The notes: generated from the sequence alone by a model not told the origin. Counted from the stretch's first letter, positions 1 to 12,788 are shown. The stretch: DNA of 64,000 nt from Kangiella sp. HZ709 (GCF_009674675.1 NZ_WKJC01000001.1:186001-250000), one strand, 5' to 3'. Made by a program: numbers and translations.

Positions 1-136
1 TGTTGTAAGGCGGAATTTAAGGCAATATTTTGGAAGTTAGACTTTGGCATGAGTTATCTCATAAGAGCGGGTGCTGCATTATGACTCTATTTGTCTTAAA
101 TATACAGACACCATTGATGATTAAGTTATCAGGCAA

Positions 137-163
137 CAAAAAAGGGCGGTGAAACCGCCCTTA
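137..163 (-). terminator. Rho-independent terminator of trxB
   Basis: A 9-bp perfect stem (AAGGGCGGT / ACCGCCCTT) with a 3-base loop is followed on the minus strand by a run of T. It lies 20 bases beyond the trxB stop, so it ends that transcript. In bases 1-136 I see no supportable gene. Confidence 0.85.
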
Positions 164-183
164 ACACATTAACTCAGAGAGAA

Positions 184-1146
<963 letters not shown>

Positions 1147-1271
1147 CTAGAACTGAATTATTTTGATGGAGTGATTGTATGGGCTTGGGCACTAAAAATA
1201 AACCCAAGCATAGGGATTAATTGTGACTATAGTAAATATCAATGACTTTAATAGTCATCTCGAGGGCCAAT

Positions 1272-1697
1272 TTAACAAGCCGACTGTTGTTCTTTAACGT
1301 ATTCGGCAGACTCTTTAATTACCTGTCTTAAGATATCTTCATCAACATCTTCTAATTTATTGATGTATAAGCAAGCTACGCTTGTTTTACATTTACCAAT
1401 TTTATCCAACAATTCTGGACGTTTCTTAAAGCCATCCATAATGTATAGAGTTAAATTCTGCTTTCTTGGTGAAAAGCCGGTATAAAACCACTCGCCAGAA
1501 CGACCAGACTTGTAGTTATAGGTAAATTGTCCAAAGCCAATAATGGAGTCGCCCCACATAACGGGTTTCTCGCCGGTGATCTCAGTCATCATTTCGAGCA
1601 TGATGAAACTATCTTCGCGACGCTTTTTGTGTTCAACAGCATTTAAAAAAGCTTTAACATCGCCATTATTGGGTTGGGTTTTATTTGCTGTAGCCAT
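1272..1697 (-). CDS. DUF1801 (YdhG-like) domain protein
   Basis: This 141-aa soluble protein has the DUF1801 pattern. A conserved MWGDSIIGFG segment near residue 50 precedes a Y-K-S-G-R-x-G-E-W-F block, and a TLYIMDGF strand and a KTSVACLYI strand follow. No signal peptide or membrane segment is visible. The molecular role of the family is unknown; members have the small alpha/beta fold seen in YdhG-type proteins. It is transcribed away from the cold-shock gene and appears monocistronic. The start at ATG 1697 is preceded by a GGAGA-type ribosome site (reading aggagaat on the minus strand). Confidence 0.8.
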   Translation of the reverse strand: MATANKTQPNNGDVKAFLNAVEHKKRREDSFIMLEMMTEITGEKPVMWGDSIIGFGQFTYNYKSGRSGEWFYTGFSPRKQNLTLYIMDGFKKRPELLDKIGKCKTSVACLYINKLEDVDEDILRQVIKESAEYVKEQQSAC

Positions 1698-2032
1698 TAG
1701 ATTCTCCTATCCATAAGTCATATATGAATTAGCTTTCTTACTATAAGTTAGCAAGAGTGACTAAAATTGTCTAACCAGTTGAATATTAGAGCATTATTAC
1801 TTTACTTTTAGACAGAATACTGTATCGTTCTACTTGCTGGTTAATGTAACAGCTATAAAAGATTTTAATGTTCGACGGTACTACCCCAAGCAAGTCTGTT
1901 TTAGCAATAAACTGATTTACTAGAGTTTAGTAGCACAAGCTTAAATATCGTAATAGTAGTGTCATTAGTGTTCAGTACAATATGCCGACTTTGGCAACAG
2001 ATTTAAATAAGCATTATGCTTGGAGATATATT
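1698..2032. other. Divergent intergenic region with long cold-shock leader
   Basis: These 335 AT-rich bases separate the divergent DUF1801 and cold-shock genes and must hold both promoters. I could not assign a convincing -35/-10 pair on either strand. Cold-shock genes of this family usually carry a long structured 5' leader, and the lack of any gene here is consistent with one. No strong inverted repeat is visible. Confidence 0.4.
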
Positions 2033-2239
2033 ATGGCAGCAATCACTGGTACCGTTAAATGGTTTAACGATTCAAAAGGTTTTGGTTTCATCGAACAAGA
2101 AGGCGGCGAAGACGTATTTGTACACTTCCGCGCTATTCAAGGCGACGGCTTCAAAAGCTTAAACGAAGGCGAAAAAGTGTCTTTCGAAATCGAGCAAGGC
2201 CCTAAAGGCGCTCAAGCTGCAAACGTTACTAAGCTATAA
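2033..2239 (+). CDS. CspA-family cold-shock protein
   Basis: This 68-aa single-domain OB-fold protein binds single-stranded RNA and DNA. Both nucleic-acid binding motifs are present: RNP1 reads KGFGFI and RNP2 reads VFVHF. The start at 2033 ([10 protein letters not shown]) is chosen over an upstream ATG at 1982. A GGAG ribosome site lies 7 bases before it, and family members begin here; the upstream extension is just leader read in frame. A strong terminator follows 25 bases after the stop. It acts as an RNA chaperone, but whether it is cold-induced cannot be told from sequence. Confidence 0.95.
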   Translation: MAAITGTVKWFNDSKGFGFIEQEGGEDVFVHFRAIQGDGFKSLNEGEKVSFEIEQGPKGAQAANVTKL

Positions 2240-2264
2240 TTTGATAGTTTAATAAAGTTTCAAG

Positions 2265-2291
2265 AAAAGCCGCTCATTGAGCGGCTTTTTT
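2265..2291 (+). terminator. Rho-independent terminator of the cold-shock gene
   Basis: AAAAGCCGCTC and GAGCGGCTTTT pair around a 3-base loop and run into T6. It works in principle on both strands because the upstream arm begins with A4. Confidence 0.9.
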
Positions 2292-2640
2292 GTAATTATA
2301 ATAGTTGATTACACTTTGCCTCATTTGAAATAATTGTGGCTCTTCTTTACAAGCAAGGTCAAAGTTTTCAATCAACCTATTGAATATGCTATCTAGGTCT
2401 TCTTCAAAATCGCATTTGAAATTGAGGTCACTTTTGCTATCTAAATGCTTCAAATGATTTCTGGTATTTACTAAAAGCTTTTTCTTTTAATTTATTATCT
2501 TTATAGCCAAGCTTCAATTAAATTTTATGCATAAAACTAGAATCCCTTTGCAGGTAGTTTTGTAACCATTATATTCACGATATTTGCCTAAAATTTCCTG
2601 GCTGCTCCAGCTAGATGAAAAGCCGCATATGCATTTCTCA
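2274..2640 (-). pseudogene. Possible decayed ORF, three frames
   Basis: The gap between the cold-shock gene and ald contains minus-strand segments that look protein-like but are split over frames. A stop-free stretch (2274-2486) has no ATG; it reads as an acidic segment such as FEEDLDSIFNRLIENFD and ends in a stop inside the cold-shock terminator. Just upstream a second frame reads LKLGYKDNKLKEKAFSKYQK. Further upstream a third frame reads LGKYREYNGYKTTCKGIL. A short ATG-started piece (MRNAYAAFHLAGAARKF) begins near 2634. Frameshifts between these would explain the pattern. I do not recognise the family. Chance open frames in AT-rich DNA are the alternative. Confidence 0.3.
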
Positions 2641-2654
2641 TATATCTATACTAA

Positions 2655-2684
2655 CAAAAAAACGCCACATTGAGTGGCGTTTTT
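2655..2684 (-). terminator. Rho-independent terminator of ald
   Basis: AACGCCAC and GTGGCGTT form an 8-bp stem with a 5-base loop, followed on the minus strand by a run of T. It lies 22 bases past the ald stop. Confidence 0.9.
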
Positions 2685-2705
2685 AATGTATAGCATAACT
2701 ACAAC

Positions 2706-3824
2706 TTAAAGCCCTAAAGCTTCCTTAGGATCTACGAAATCAAATCCTAAGTTTTGCGCAACGGATTGTTCAGTGACTTTACCGCGGTAAACGTTTAAGC
2801 CATTGAGTAAATGCTCATCGTCAGCTAAGGCTTTTTTATAGCCTTTGTTGGCTAAGTTAATGATAAATGGCAAAGTTGCATTGTTCAGTGCAAAAGTTGA
2901 AGTTCTTGGAACTGCGCCAGGCATATTAGCAACACAGTAATGAACTACATCATCAACCATAAAAGTTGGTTCAGCATGAGTAGTAGCATGTGAAGTTTCA
3001 AAACAACCACCTTGGTCGATTGCAACATCCACTAATACCGCGCCAGGCTTCATATTTTTAACCATTTCGGCAGTCACTAATTTTGGCGCTGCAGCACCAG
3101 GAATTAATACGCCGCCAATGACTAAGTCAGCAGAAGTGACATGGCGCTCTAAAGAATCATGACTTGAGTAAATAGTTTCTACTTGAGTGCCAAACTCAGC
3201 ATCGATACGACGAAGCACGTCTACATTGCGATCCAGTACGATAACTCTAGCGCCCATACCTACCGCCATCTTAATAGCGTTAGTTCCGACTACACCACCA
3301 CCAATTACCGTTACTTTCGCCGGAGCTACGCCAGGAACACCACCTAATAACATACCTCGGCCACCAGATGATTTTTCAAGACATTCAGCGCCTGCTTGGA
3401 TCGACATGCGACCAGCCACTTCTGACATTGGTGCTAGCAAAGGTAACCCGCCAGTGCGACTGGTAACGGTTTCATAAGCAATACAAACTGCGCCAGATTT
3501 CACTAGATCTTCAGTTTGCGGCATATCTGGAGCTAAGTGTAAGTAGGTAAATAAGATCTGACCTTCACGAAGGCGAGCACGTTCTTCAGCTAATGGCTCT
3601 TTTACTTTGACGATCATATCGGCTTGAGCAAAAACCTCATCAGCAGAGTTTACAACGGTTGCGCCAACAGTTTCATAGTCAGCATCTGTAAAACCTATAC
3701 CACTACCAGCATTGTGTTGCACAATCACTTGATGGCCGTGAGCAATTAACTCGCGAACACTACCAGGAACCATACCGACACGGTATTCATGATTTTTTAT
3801 TTCTTTGGGTACGCCTATTAACAT
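2706..3824 (-). CDS. ald: Alanine dehydrogenase
   Basis: This 372-aa NAD-dependent enzyme interconverts L-alanine and pyruvate plus ammonia. The N terminus (MLIGVPKEIKNHEYRVG) is diagnostic. The substrate-site Lys is in VKVKEP, the catalytic His is in TYLHLAPD, and the Rossmann glycine motif GGGVVGTNA begins around residue 175. Length equals the usual 370-375 aa. It lies divergent from an lrp gene; Lrp-type regulators commonly control alanine dehydrogenase, so direct control from the 179-base shared region is plausible but inferred. Its likely job is catabolic use of alanine as carbon and nitrogen source. Confidence 0.96.
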   Translation of the reverse strand: MLIGVPKEIKNHEYRVGMVPGSVRELIAHGHQVIVQHNAGSGIGFTDADYETVGATVVNSADEVFAQADMIVKVKEPLAEERARLREGQILFTYLHLAPDMPQTEDLVKSGAVCIAYETVTSRTGGLPLLAPMSEVAGRMSIQAGAECLEKSSGGRGMLLGGVPGVAPAKVTVIGGGVVGTNAIKMAVGMGARVIVLDRNVDVLRRIDAEFGTQVETIYSSHDSLERHVTSADLVIGGVLIPGAAAPKLVTAEMVKNMKPGAVLVDVAIDQGGCFETSHATTHAEPTFMVDDVVHYCVANMPGAVPRTSTFALNNATLPFIINLANKGYKKALADDEHLLNGLNVYRGKVTEQSVAQNLGFDFVDPKEALGL

Positions 3825-4003
3825 GGTCCAGATCTCCTACTTAAAGTTTGAACATAGCGGTAATTATAGAAATATCTCTTAAGATAATCGCGCTATTATA
3901 GTGTGCTTTAATTAGTTTTATTTGCTAAATACGGTTTAAATGCAGTGTAAATGACTGTATATTGAAAATAATCAGATGTATAAACTTTTTGCGATGGCGG
4001 CTC

Positions 4004-4492
4004 ATGAAAACACAAAATGCCAGTAAACAAATACTTGATCGGATAGATTTACGAATTTTGAATGAATTGCAGATTAATGGTCGTATTTCCAATGTAGAAT
4101 TAGCGAAAAAAGTTGGATTAAGTGCCACGCCTTGCTTGGAGCGAGTCAAACGCTTAGAAAGCAATGGGTTTATTGAGGGCTATTCAGCTCGCCTGAACCC
4201 AATGAAACTTTCTGCTTCATTGCTGGTATTTGTGGAAATACGTCTTTCTAGGACCTCTCCTGATGTGTTTGAAGATTTTAAATCAGCAGTGACAGATTTG
4301 TCGATGATTTTAGAGTGCCATTTGGTATCAGGTGATTTTGACTACTTACTGAAAGCTCGCGTGGCAGATATGAAAGCCTATAGAAAGCTTCTGGGTGAAA
4401 CCTTATTAACCTTGCCAGGGGTTAGCGCTTCTCGCTCTTATATGGTGATGGAAGAGGTCAAAGAGAGTTTTAATTTACCGATAACTATCTAA
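4004..4492 (+). CDS. lrp: Leucine-responsive regulatory protein
   Basis: This 162-aa Lrp/AsnC-family regulator has an N-terminal winged helix-turn-helix (about residues 12-60; GRISNVELAKKVGLSATPCL is the recognition region). A C-terminal RAM ligand-binding domain (ECHLVSGDFDYLLKAR) follows. It aligns nearly end to end with E. coli Lrp, including the HLVSGDFDYLLK block, so it is the global Lrp and not a minor paralogue. I choose ATG 4004; a TTG-initiated extension from 3962 adds a basic tail with no counterpart in the family. It lies divergent from ald and upstream of ftsK, the common gammaproteobacterial order. Confidence 0.93.
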   Translation: MKTQNASKQILDRIDLRILNELQINGRISNVELAKKVGLSATPCLERVKRLESNGFIEGYSARLNPMKLSASLLVFVEIRLSRTSPDVFEDFKSAVTDLSMILECHLVSGDFDYLLKARVADMKAYRKLLGETLLTLPGVSASRSYMVMEEVKESFNLPITI

Positions 4493-4562
4493 GGGCTGCA
4501 ATTAGTTTTTATATTCTGGATTATAACGAGTAGAATGACCTAAAAATAAAGGTATTATATTA

Positions 4563-6902
4563 GTGACACAAGCAACCAAAAAAGCAAAACAAGAACAAGA
4601 CTCTAAGGCATTACTAAGAAAGCGTTTGAGTGAAGGCGGTATGATATTACTGGTCACTCTAGCGGTGTTCTTTTTACTAGCGTTGATTTCTTATAACTAT
4701 AATGATCCAGCGGCATTTACCAATGGTAATGGACAGAAAGTACAGAATTTAGCAGGCAAATCAGGTGCATGGTTTTCAGATTTCTTTTTGCATCTATTTG
4801 GCTATTTAGCTTACTTGGTTCCTTTGATTATTGGCTATGTGGGTTACTTAGTTTATAGCGGACGTAAAATAGAAAACTCGCACCCTAAAAGTTTTTGGTT
4901 AGTTAAAGCTGCAGGTCTTTTTATGGCAATTTTAGCTGGAGCAGGTTTATCCAGTTTGCATTTTTTCGATCCTGCACTACAACCAAGTTACTCATCTGGT
5001 GGCATCCTTGGTGAGTTTCTAATTTCCGGAATTTTAGAAGGGTTAGGTTTGTATGGAACAACTTTAATTCTGTTGGCGATATTTTTATCGGGTTTAACCT
5101 TATTTACCGGTATTTCTTGGCTTAAATTAATGGACCGTACGGGGCAGTTTACCATTCAAGGATGGAATAAATTTAAAGCTTGGTTAGCAGCATTTAAAGA
5201 GCAAAGAGCAGAGAAAAAAGAAGTTAAGCAAGTAGTTGTTAAACGACAAGAAGCTCTCGTTCTAGAAAAAGCTAAAACTGAAGCGCGTAAGCCAGTTAAA
5301 ATTGAACCAAAACTTGCACCTTTAACACCTAGTAAAAAAGTTCAAAAAGCTCAAGCTAAGAAGCAACAAAAGCCGCTTAATCTTGGGAAGGAATTTGATG
5401 GCCCAGTAACGCCTATGCCGGAAGTGGAATTACTGGATGCGCCTGAACCGCCAAAGTATTCTGTTTCGGCCGAGTCGTTAGAGGCTATGTCACGGTTATT
5501 AGAGTTAAAGCTGAAAGATTTTGGTGTGGATGTACAAGTTATGGAGGTGCATCCCGGGCCAGTAATTACACGTTTTGAAATTGATTTGGCGCCCGGTGTT
5601 AAAGTCAGCAAAATTACTAATCTGGCACAAGATCTTGCCCGCTCTTTATCGACAATGTCTGTACGAGTGGTTGAAGTCATTCCAGGTAAAACCTACGTAG
5701 GCATCGAAATTCCAAACGAAAATCGTGAGATCGTTCGGTTAAGAGAAGTGATTGCCTCGGAAGCGTTTGATAAGTCAAAAGCACCACTATCAATGGCTTT
5801 GGGTAAAGACATTGCGGGTAACCCAGTGGTGGTGAATATGGCGAAAATGCCGCACTTGATGGTAGCGGGTACCACTGGTTCAGGTAAATCGGTTGGTGTG
5901 AATGCCATGATTATCAGTATGCTGTATAAAGCAACGCCTGAAGATTTACGCTTGATTATGATCGATCCAAAAATGCTCGAGCTGAGTGTTTATGAAGGGA
6001 TCCCGCATTTGTTATGTGAAGTGGTTACCGACATGAAAGATGCTGCCAATGCTTTACGTTGGTCAGTGGGAGAAATGGAGCGTCGCTACCGATTGATGTC
6101 TGCCATGGGTGTAAGAAATTTAGCCGGTTTTAATAAAAAGGTTTTAGATGCCATCGAAAAGGGTGAGCCAATTTCAGATCCTTTGTGGCAACCCACTGAC
6201 GGTTTAGAAGAAGAGCCGCCAACTTTAGAAAAACTACCTTCAATAGTGGTGGTCATTGACGAGCTCGCCGACATGATGATGATTGTGGGTAAGAAAGTTG
6301 AAGAGTTAATTGCGCGTATTGCACAAAAAGCTCGTGCCGCGGGTATTCACTTGATCCTGGCAACCCAAAGACCTTCAGTGGATGTTATTACAGGTTTAAT
6401 TAAAGCGAATATTCCATCCCGAATGGCCTTCCAAGTGTCTTCAAAAATTGATTCTCGAACCATTCTTGATCAAACGGGTGCTGAACAATTATTAGGTATG
6501 GGTGATATGTTGTACTTGCCTGGTGGAACTAGTATCCCAACTCGTGTGCATGGTGCTTTTGTCGATGATGATGAAGTTCATCGCGTGGTCGAAGATTGGA
6601 AACGACGCGGAGAGCCAGATTACTTAGAAGCTATTATTCAAGGAACTAGCGAGGTTCCAGTTCCGGGAATGCCTGGAATGGCAGGAGAAGAGGACAGCGA
6701 ACAAGATGAACTCTTTGATCAAGCTGTTGCCTTAGTTACTGAGTCAAGACGCGCCTCAATTTCAGGTATCCAGCGTCGTCTGAAAATCGGTTATAACCGT
6801 GCAGCGAGAATGGTGGAAGCGATGGAAGCGGCGGGCATTGTGAGTGAGATGGGATCTAACGGAACGAGGGAGGTTCTGGCACCTCCACCTATTAAGGACT
6901 AG
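4563..6902 (+). CDS. ftsK: DNA translocase FtsK
   Basis: This 779-aa septal DNA pump segregates chromosome termini and activates XerCD at dif. The N-terminal domain has four predicted membrane helices (about residues 25-195). A short basic/Q-rich linker (about 200-290) follows; it is much shorter than in E. coli FtsK (1329 aa), as in many other bacteria. The motor domain carries Walker [11 protein letters not shown] and Walker [11 protein letters not shown]. The C-terminal gamma winged helix ([20 protein letters not shown]) reads KOPS sites. The start codon is GTG. The gene sits between lrp and lolA, the standard order. Confidence 0.97.
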   Translation: MTQATKKAKQEQDSKALLRKRLSEGGMILLVTLAVFFLLALISYNYNDPAAFTNGNGQKVQNLAGKSGAWFSDFFLHLFGYLAYLVPLIIGYVGYLVYSGRKIENSHPKSFWLVKAAGLFMAILAGAGLSSLHFFDPALQPSYSSGGILGEFLISGILEGLGLYGTTLILLAIFLSGLTLFTGISWLKLMDRTGQFTIQGWNKFKAWLAAFKEQRAEKKEVKQVVVKRQEALVLEKAKTEARKPVKIEPKLAPLTPSKKVQKAQAKKQQKPLNLGKEFDGPVTPMPEVELLDAPEPPKYSVSAESLEAMSRLLELKLKDFGVDVQVMEVHPGPVITRFEIDLAPGVKVSKITNLAQDLARSLSTMSVRVVEVIPGKTYVGIEIPNENREIVRLREVIASEAFDKSKAPLSMALGKDIAGNPVVVNMAKMPHLMVAGTTGSGKSVGVNAMIISMLYKATPEDLRLIMIDPKMLELSVYEGIPHLLCEVVTDMKDAANALRWSVGEMERRYRLMSAMGVRNLAGFNKKVLDAIEKGEPISDPLWQPTDGLEEEPPTLEKLPSIVVVIDELADMMMIVGKKVEELIARIAQKARAAGIHLILATQRPSVDVITGLIKANIPSRMAFQVSSKIDSRTILDQTGAEQLLGMGDMLYLPGGTSIPTRVHGAFVDDDEVHRVVEDWKRRGEPDYLEAIIQGTSEVPVPGMPGMAGEEDSEQDELFDQAVALVTESRRASISGIQRRLKIGYNRAARMVEAMEAAGIVSEMGSNGTREVLAPPPIKD

Positions 6903-6971
6903 TTCAGTTAAATAACGGTATAAAATAGATAAGAATAGTAATAGCCGATGGTATTTGGTTAAGGTTGTGAA

Positions 6972-7667
6972 ATGACAAAAAGTTTTTTTAAGGTTCTATT
7001 AATAGGTTTAAGTTTTGTATCGGCGAGTTTGTTTGCTGATGCGGCGAATGATTTAAAGCAGAAGTTGTTGAAGCTTGAATCTATGCAGGCTAATTTTTCA
7101 CAGATTGTGATTGATGAGTTGGGTTCTGAGTTGGATCGATCGTCAGGCAGTTTTCAAATTCAACGACCAAAGAAGTTTAAATGGTTGGTATCTGAGCCCT
7201 ATGAGCAAGAGATAATTTCTGATGGGGTTAACCTTTGGCAATTTGATAAAGATATCGAGCAAGTAAATGTTTCTAATTTGGACGAGTCCTTTGAAAGCTC
7301 TCCAGCGGCTTTATTAAGTAATGCCGATGATACTTTAGTCAACGATTACATCATTACTCGGGTGCAAGACGAAACTCAAAGCAGTGAAAAGCTGAGCCTA
7401 TTATTTCACTTACGCCCTAAGTCTGAAGAGGCCTTGTTTGAGTCAATGTTGATGGAGTTTAAGGGCGACGACTTTGTTGCTTTTCAGGTAAAAGACAACC
7501 TTGGTCAAGCGACCATAGTTGAGTTCAGTGAACAGCAATACAATCAAGGTTTTGATGAATCTGTGTTTAACTTTTCTCTACCAAAGGGAATAGACTTTAT
7601 TGATTCGAGAAATCAACAAACTGAGCTGACGAGACCGCCAATGCCGGTTGATAGAACTGAGCAATAA
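6972..7667 (+). CDS. lolA: Outer-membrane lipoprotein carrier protein LolA
   Basis: This 231-aa periplasmic chaperone accepts lipoproteins from LolCDE and delivers them to LolB at the outer membrane. A signal peptide (basic MTKSFFK, hydrophobic core, cleavage after about SLFA) precedes the mature protein. Typical LolA features include the SMQANFSQ segment, a PKKFKW strand and LWQFDKDIEQV. A ribosome site AAGG lies 7 bases before ATG 6972. The gene is downstream of ftsK and 20 bases upstream of rarA, as in most gammaproteobacteria. Confidence 0.95.
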   Translation: MTKSFFKVLLIGLSFVSASLFADAANDLKQKLLKLESMQANFSQIVIDELGSELDRSSGSFQIQRPKKFKWLVSEPYEQEIISDGVNLWQFDKDIEQVNVSNLDESFESSPAALLSNADDTLVNDYIITRVQDETQSSEKLSLLFHLRPKSEEALFESMLMEFKGDDFVAFQVKDNLGQATIVEFSEQQYNQGFDESVFNFSLPKGIDFIDSRNQQTELTRPPMPVDRTEQ

Positions 7668-7687
7668 CAGTTTTCGATTCTAATCAA

Positions 7688-9027
7688 ATGAGCCAGCAAT
7701 CAAACCTTTTTAAGCAATCTAATATTCACATTCCGTTGGCCGATCGAATGCGACCAACATCATTAGAAGGTTATGTTGGACAGGAGCATTTGCTGGCGGA
7801 AGGTAAACCTCTACGTCAGGCGATTGATTCCCAAAGACCTTTTTCATTAATTTTCTGGGGGCCTCCAGGAACGGGTAAAACAACCTTAGCTCGCTTGATT
7901 GCGCATAACTCTAATGCACACTTTATTACTATATCTGCTGTATTAGCTGGGGTTAAGGATATTCGTGCGGCAGTAGAAGAAGCCAAGCAATATCAATCTC
8001 AAGGCAAACAAACGATTTTATTTGTGGATGAAGTACATCGATTTAATAAAGCCCAGCAAGATGCTTTTTTACCTTATGTAGAAGATGGCACTGTCACTTT
8101 TATTGGTGCTACCACTGAAAACCCATCGTTTGAGTTAAACAATGCTTTGCTTTCAAGGGCTCGTGTTTTTGTTTTGAAAAATTTATCTACTACTGCGCTT
8201 TCTGAGTTAATTGACCATGCCCTAAACGATAAAGACAAGGGTTTAGGCGAATTCGATTTGAAAATGGAGAATAACTGTAAAGATATTCTTATTGAAGCTG
8301 CCGATGGAGATGGTCGAAGATTATTAAATTTCCTTGAAATTGCCAGTGAAATGGCCATGGCTAGAGATAAGTCTGAAGACGATTTTTGGGTTATAGATAA
8401 AAGGGTTTTAGAAGAAACATTAACTCAATCTTTGCGCCGTTTTGATAAAGGCGGAGAGCACTTTTATGATCAAATCTCTGCATTGCATAAATCAGTTCGT
8501 GGCTCTAATCCTGATGCGGCTTTGTATTGGTTTTGTCGTATGCTTGATGGTGGCGTGGATCCGCTATACGTTGCCCGCCGTGTGGTGAGAATGGCTAGTG
8601 AAGATATTGGCAATGCCGATCCGCGGGGTTTAAACATTGCCTTAAATGCATGGGATGTTCAAGAACGATTAGGAAGTCCAGAAGGTGAGCTAGCCATCGC
8701 TCAAGCTTTGACTTATCTTGCTTGTGCTGCAAAAAGTAATGCAGTCTATACCAGCTATAAAGCCGCCATGACAGATGTGAAGTCCGATCCAACCTATGAA
8801 GTTCCGATGCATATTCGTAATGCACCAACGAAGCTGATGAAAGATTTAGATTATGGCAGTGGTTACCGCTATGATCACGAAGAGCCCGAGGCTCATTCAG
8901 CTGGGCAAACTTACTTTCCAGAAGAGAAAGGTGAAACTGAATATTATCAGCCTGTCGATCGAGGTTTGGAAAAGAAAATTGCAGACAAGCTGGCATGGAT
9001 CAGACAAAGAAATCAGGAGCGCCAATA

Positions 9028-9028
<1 letters not shown>
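7688..9028 (+). CDS. rarA: Replication-associated recombination ATPase RarA (MgsA)
   Basis: This 446-aa AAA+ ATPase of the clamp-loader/RuvB-like group acts at stalled replication forks. Walker A is GPPGTGKTT near residue 58, Walker B is [10 protein letters not shown], and sensor 1 is in [15 protein letters not shown]. The C-terminal region ([22 protein letters not shown]) forms the RarA tetramerisation and helical domain. Length matches E. coli RarA (447 aa). Its stop codon overlaps the start of crcB (TAATG), indicating translational coupling. Confidence 0.96.
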
Positions 9029-10723
<1,695 letters not shown>

Positions 10724-10824
10724 TAATGTTAAACTTTTATTAAAGTGTAATTAATTGTAACTAACCACTAGCACCCATTGTCGTTAAGTAGTAACTTACT
10801 GAAAAATTAATTGAGGACATCAAA

Positions 10825-11088
10825 ATGTTAAAAAAACTACTTCTTATAAGTGCTATTTCACTATCAATTACAGCCTGTGCGACTAGCTCTAATAAGCAAG
10901 CGTCTTTAAAAAGTGATGCTACAAAAGTGGCTGCTGTAGAGAAAGATTCTAAAGTTATCTGTCGTACTGTGAAAAAAGTTGGATCTAATTTCCCTAAAAA
11001 AGTTTGTTATACACGTGATGACATATTGAAGACTCAAGAAAATTTCAGAAATATTACTAATAAAACTGGAAGAACAAACGAACAATAA
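10825..11088 (+). CDS. Small predicted lipoprotein
   Basis: This 87-aa protein has a lipoprotein signal (MLKKLLLISAISLSITAC) with the lipidated Cys at residue 18. The mature part is short and basic and carries the motif ICRTVKKVGSNFPKKVCY, in which two cysteines flank a basic stretch. That motif recurs, as far as I remember, in small uncharacterised gammaproteobacterial proteins. A ribosome site (TTGAGGAC) lies 8 bases before the ATG. The function is unknown. It is expressed alone, with a terminator at its stop codon. Confidence 0.75.
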   Translation: MLKKLLLISAISLSITACATSSNKQASLKSDATKVAAVEKDSKVICRTVKKVGSNFPKKVCYTRDDILKTQENFRNITNKTGRTNEQ

Positions 11089-11112
11089 AAAAGCGGCTTA
11101 GCCGCTTTTTTT
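11086..11112 (+). terminator. Bidirectional terminator between convergent genes
   Basis: AAAAAAGCGGC TTA GCCGCTTTTTTT forms a perfect stem with A and T runs on both sides. It begins at the lipoprotein stop codon and ends at the stop of the convergent DUF1338 gene, so it can serve both. Confidence 0.9.
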
Positions 11113-11908
11113 ACGCCGCTACGTTAGTTGATTCAAAAATCTTATCAGCGCTTGCGGCCACAAAACCTTGGTAAAGCTCGCCATTTTGCATCGCAAAGCG
11201 TTCGGCAAATTCATAAAAGCATGAACGAATAGGGTAGTTACCATCTTCAAATGCCCAGTCCACAATGCTAGCCATGGTAGAACTTTGCTTTAAGCAAACC
11301 TCTTCAGAGCCTTTAATTTCAGAGCCGCTAGTATTTAGTTCAAAGCCTGCTTCTTTTACAAATTGGTTAACCGACTCGATTGAATTCAATGTTTCTAGAT
11401 GGTTAATAGATACGGTGAAGTGATTCGCTCTTAATCCAAAAGCGGCTAACCATGCGGCATACTCACTTTCTTCTAGCAATCGCTCATAAGCTTCACGACT
11501 GATCTTTCCCCAATGACGTTCTGGCAACTGTAGGCCATTGTTCTTAATTTTCCAGTTTGCTTGAGCAATTAAGCCCCGGCAAAACATTTGCAGTTCAGCT
11601 GAAAACTCTTCTAATAACAACTCACTGACAAAGATCTTGGGAGCATTTTTGTCAGTTTTATGCGCAAAATGCTTTGCGTATAGTTTCTTTTCTTTGAAGT
11701 GGTATTCGCCAGCTTCTGCATAACCATGCTTTGCTAAGTATTCGCCAATATGCTTTAAGCTAATTAAGCCATCATTAAAGGTTCTTAATGCGATATGATC
11801 ATTAACAATAGGTTTGCTGGATAAGTTACTGAATTTGTTATGAATAGTTAAAGCATCCGGAGTGATTGCAACATAATCATTCCATAAGTTTTCGAAAAGA
11901 GTCGTCAT
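11111..11908 (-). CDS. DUF1338 family protein (HglS/YdcJ-related)
   Basis: This 265-aa soluble protein belongs to DUF1338. An early NDHIALRTF block supplies a likely metal-binding His. A second block, NHFTVSINHL, has two more His, and a late Y-E-F-A-E-R segment is present. The larger DUF1338 enzyme HglS is an Fe(II)-dependent 2-oxoadipate dioxygenase/decarboxylase of lysine catabolism (about 460 aa). This protein is the short form, and its substrate is not known to me. It stands alone between convergent and codirectional neighbours. An HglS-like dioxygenase activity is inference from fold and metal-ligand pattern. Confidence 0.75.
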   Translation of the reverse strand: MTTLFENLWNDYVAITPDALTIHNKFSNLSSKPIVNDHIALRTFNDGLISLKHIGEYLAKHGYAEAGEYHFKEKKLYAKHFAHKTDKNAPKIFVSELLLEEFSAELQMFCRGLIAQANWKIKNNGLQLPERHWGKISREAYERLLEESEYAAWLAAFGLRANHFTVSINHLETLNSIESVNQFVKEAGFELNTSGSEIKGSEEVCLKQSSTMASIVDWAFEDGNYPIRSCFYEFAERFAMQNGELYQGFVAASADKIFESTNVAA

Positions 11909-12005
11909 GATATCTGCCTAAGTAGCACTTAACTGGTAAGAGGACAAACCAATTATCTCAAAGGTTTGTCCTAATATCTACAAAATTTGGCGGACCGGCT
12001 AAAAT

Positions 12006-12788
12006 TTAAAGATCTTTTACAAGCTGCATAAACTGCTTAAAGACGTGTGGGTTGGCGGCCATAATACTTTTGGATTTAGCGGTAAAAGGGTTGCCTTTAA
12101 CATCACCAACCAAACCGCCAGCTTCTTTAACGATCAATACGCCTGCGGCAGTGTCCCATTCAGACAGACCAAACTCCCAAAAGCCATTTACTCGACCGCA
12201 GGCAAGATAAGCCAAATCTAAAGCCGCAGAGCCTGCACGACGCATATCGCTGCATTCTGGCAATAGTCTGCCAAAATACTCAAGATAAGTATCGACACTA
12301 TCTTTAGCGCGGAATGGGAAGCCTGTCGCTAGAATAGACTTATCTAGTTTTTTTTCTGCTGCAACACGAATGCGGGATTGGTTTAACTGAGCGCCAGAGC
12401 CATTGGCGGCACTAAACATTTCATCGCGCATAGGATCGAAAATAACGGCGGCTACAGTTTTGCCTTTTTGTTTTACCGCAATAGATATCGAAAAGTGAGG
12501 ATTACCATCGATAAAGTTACGAGTACCGTCAAGTGGGTCAATGATCCAAACGGTATCCTTGTCCGCACCTTCTTTTAGGCCAGATTCTTCGCCAAGAATG
12601 GAGTGATCAGGGTAGGCTGCTTTGATAGTATCAATGATTAAATATTCAGACTGCTGGTCTACATTCGTTACATAATCGTTTAGATCTTTTTTACGCGAGA
12701 TCACTCGATCGCGGTCGTTAAACGCTTTAACAATAAAATCGCCGGCAAGATTAGCCGCGCGGATCGCAATAGTACGGTACGCATTCAT
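12006..12788 (-). CDS. suhB: Inositol-1-monophosphatase SuhB
   Basis: This 260-aa Mg-dependent phosphatase belongs to the inositol monophosphatase family. Metal-site motifs are GEESG (about residue 68) and WIIDPLDGTRNF (about 83), and the C-terminal signature WDTAAGVLIVKEAGG is present. In E. coli SuhB also joins the ribosomal antitermination complex through NusA; that role is family knowledge, not visible here. I start at ATG 12788 (MNAYRTIAIRAANLAG), the position used by homologues; a TTG four codons upstream is less likely. It lies divergent from trmJ, the usual gammaproteobacterial arrangement. Confidence 0.95.
   Translation of the reverse strand: MNAYRTIAIRAANLAGDFIVKAFNDRDRVISRKKDLNDYVTNVDQQSEYLIIDTIKAAYPDHSILGEESGLKEGADKDTVWIIDPLDGTRNFIDGNPHFSISIAVKQKGKTVAAVIFDPMRDEMFSAANGSGAQLNQSRIRVAAEKKLDKSILATGFPFRAKDSVDTYLEYFGRLLPECSDMRRAGSAALDLAYLACGRVNGFWEFGLSEWDTAAGVLIVKEAGGLVGDVKGNPFTAKSKSIMAANPHVFKQFMQLVKDL

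Noticed and set aside
8595-8996. A 133-codon antisense open frame within rarA
   Set aside because: It lies wholly in the conserved RarA coding region and has no recognisable domain or ribosome site.
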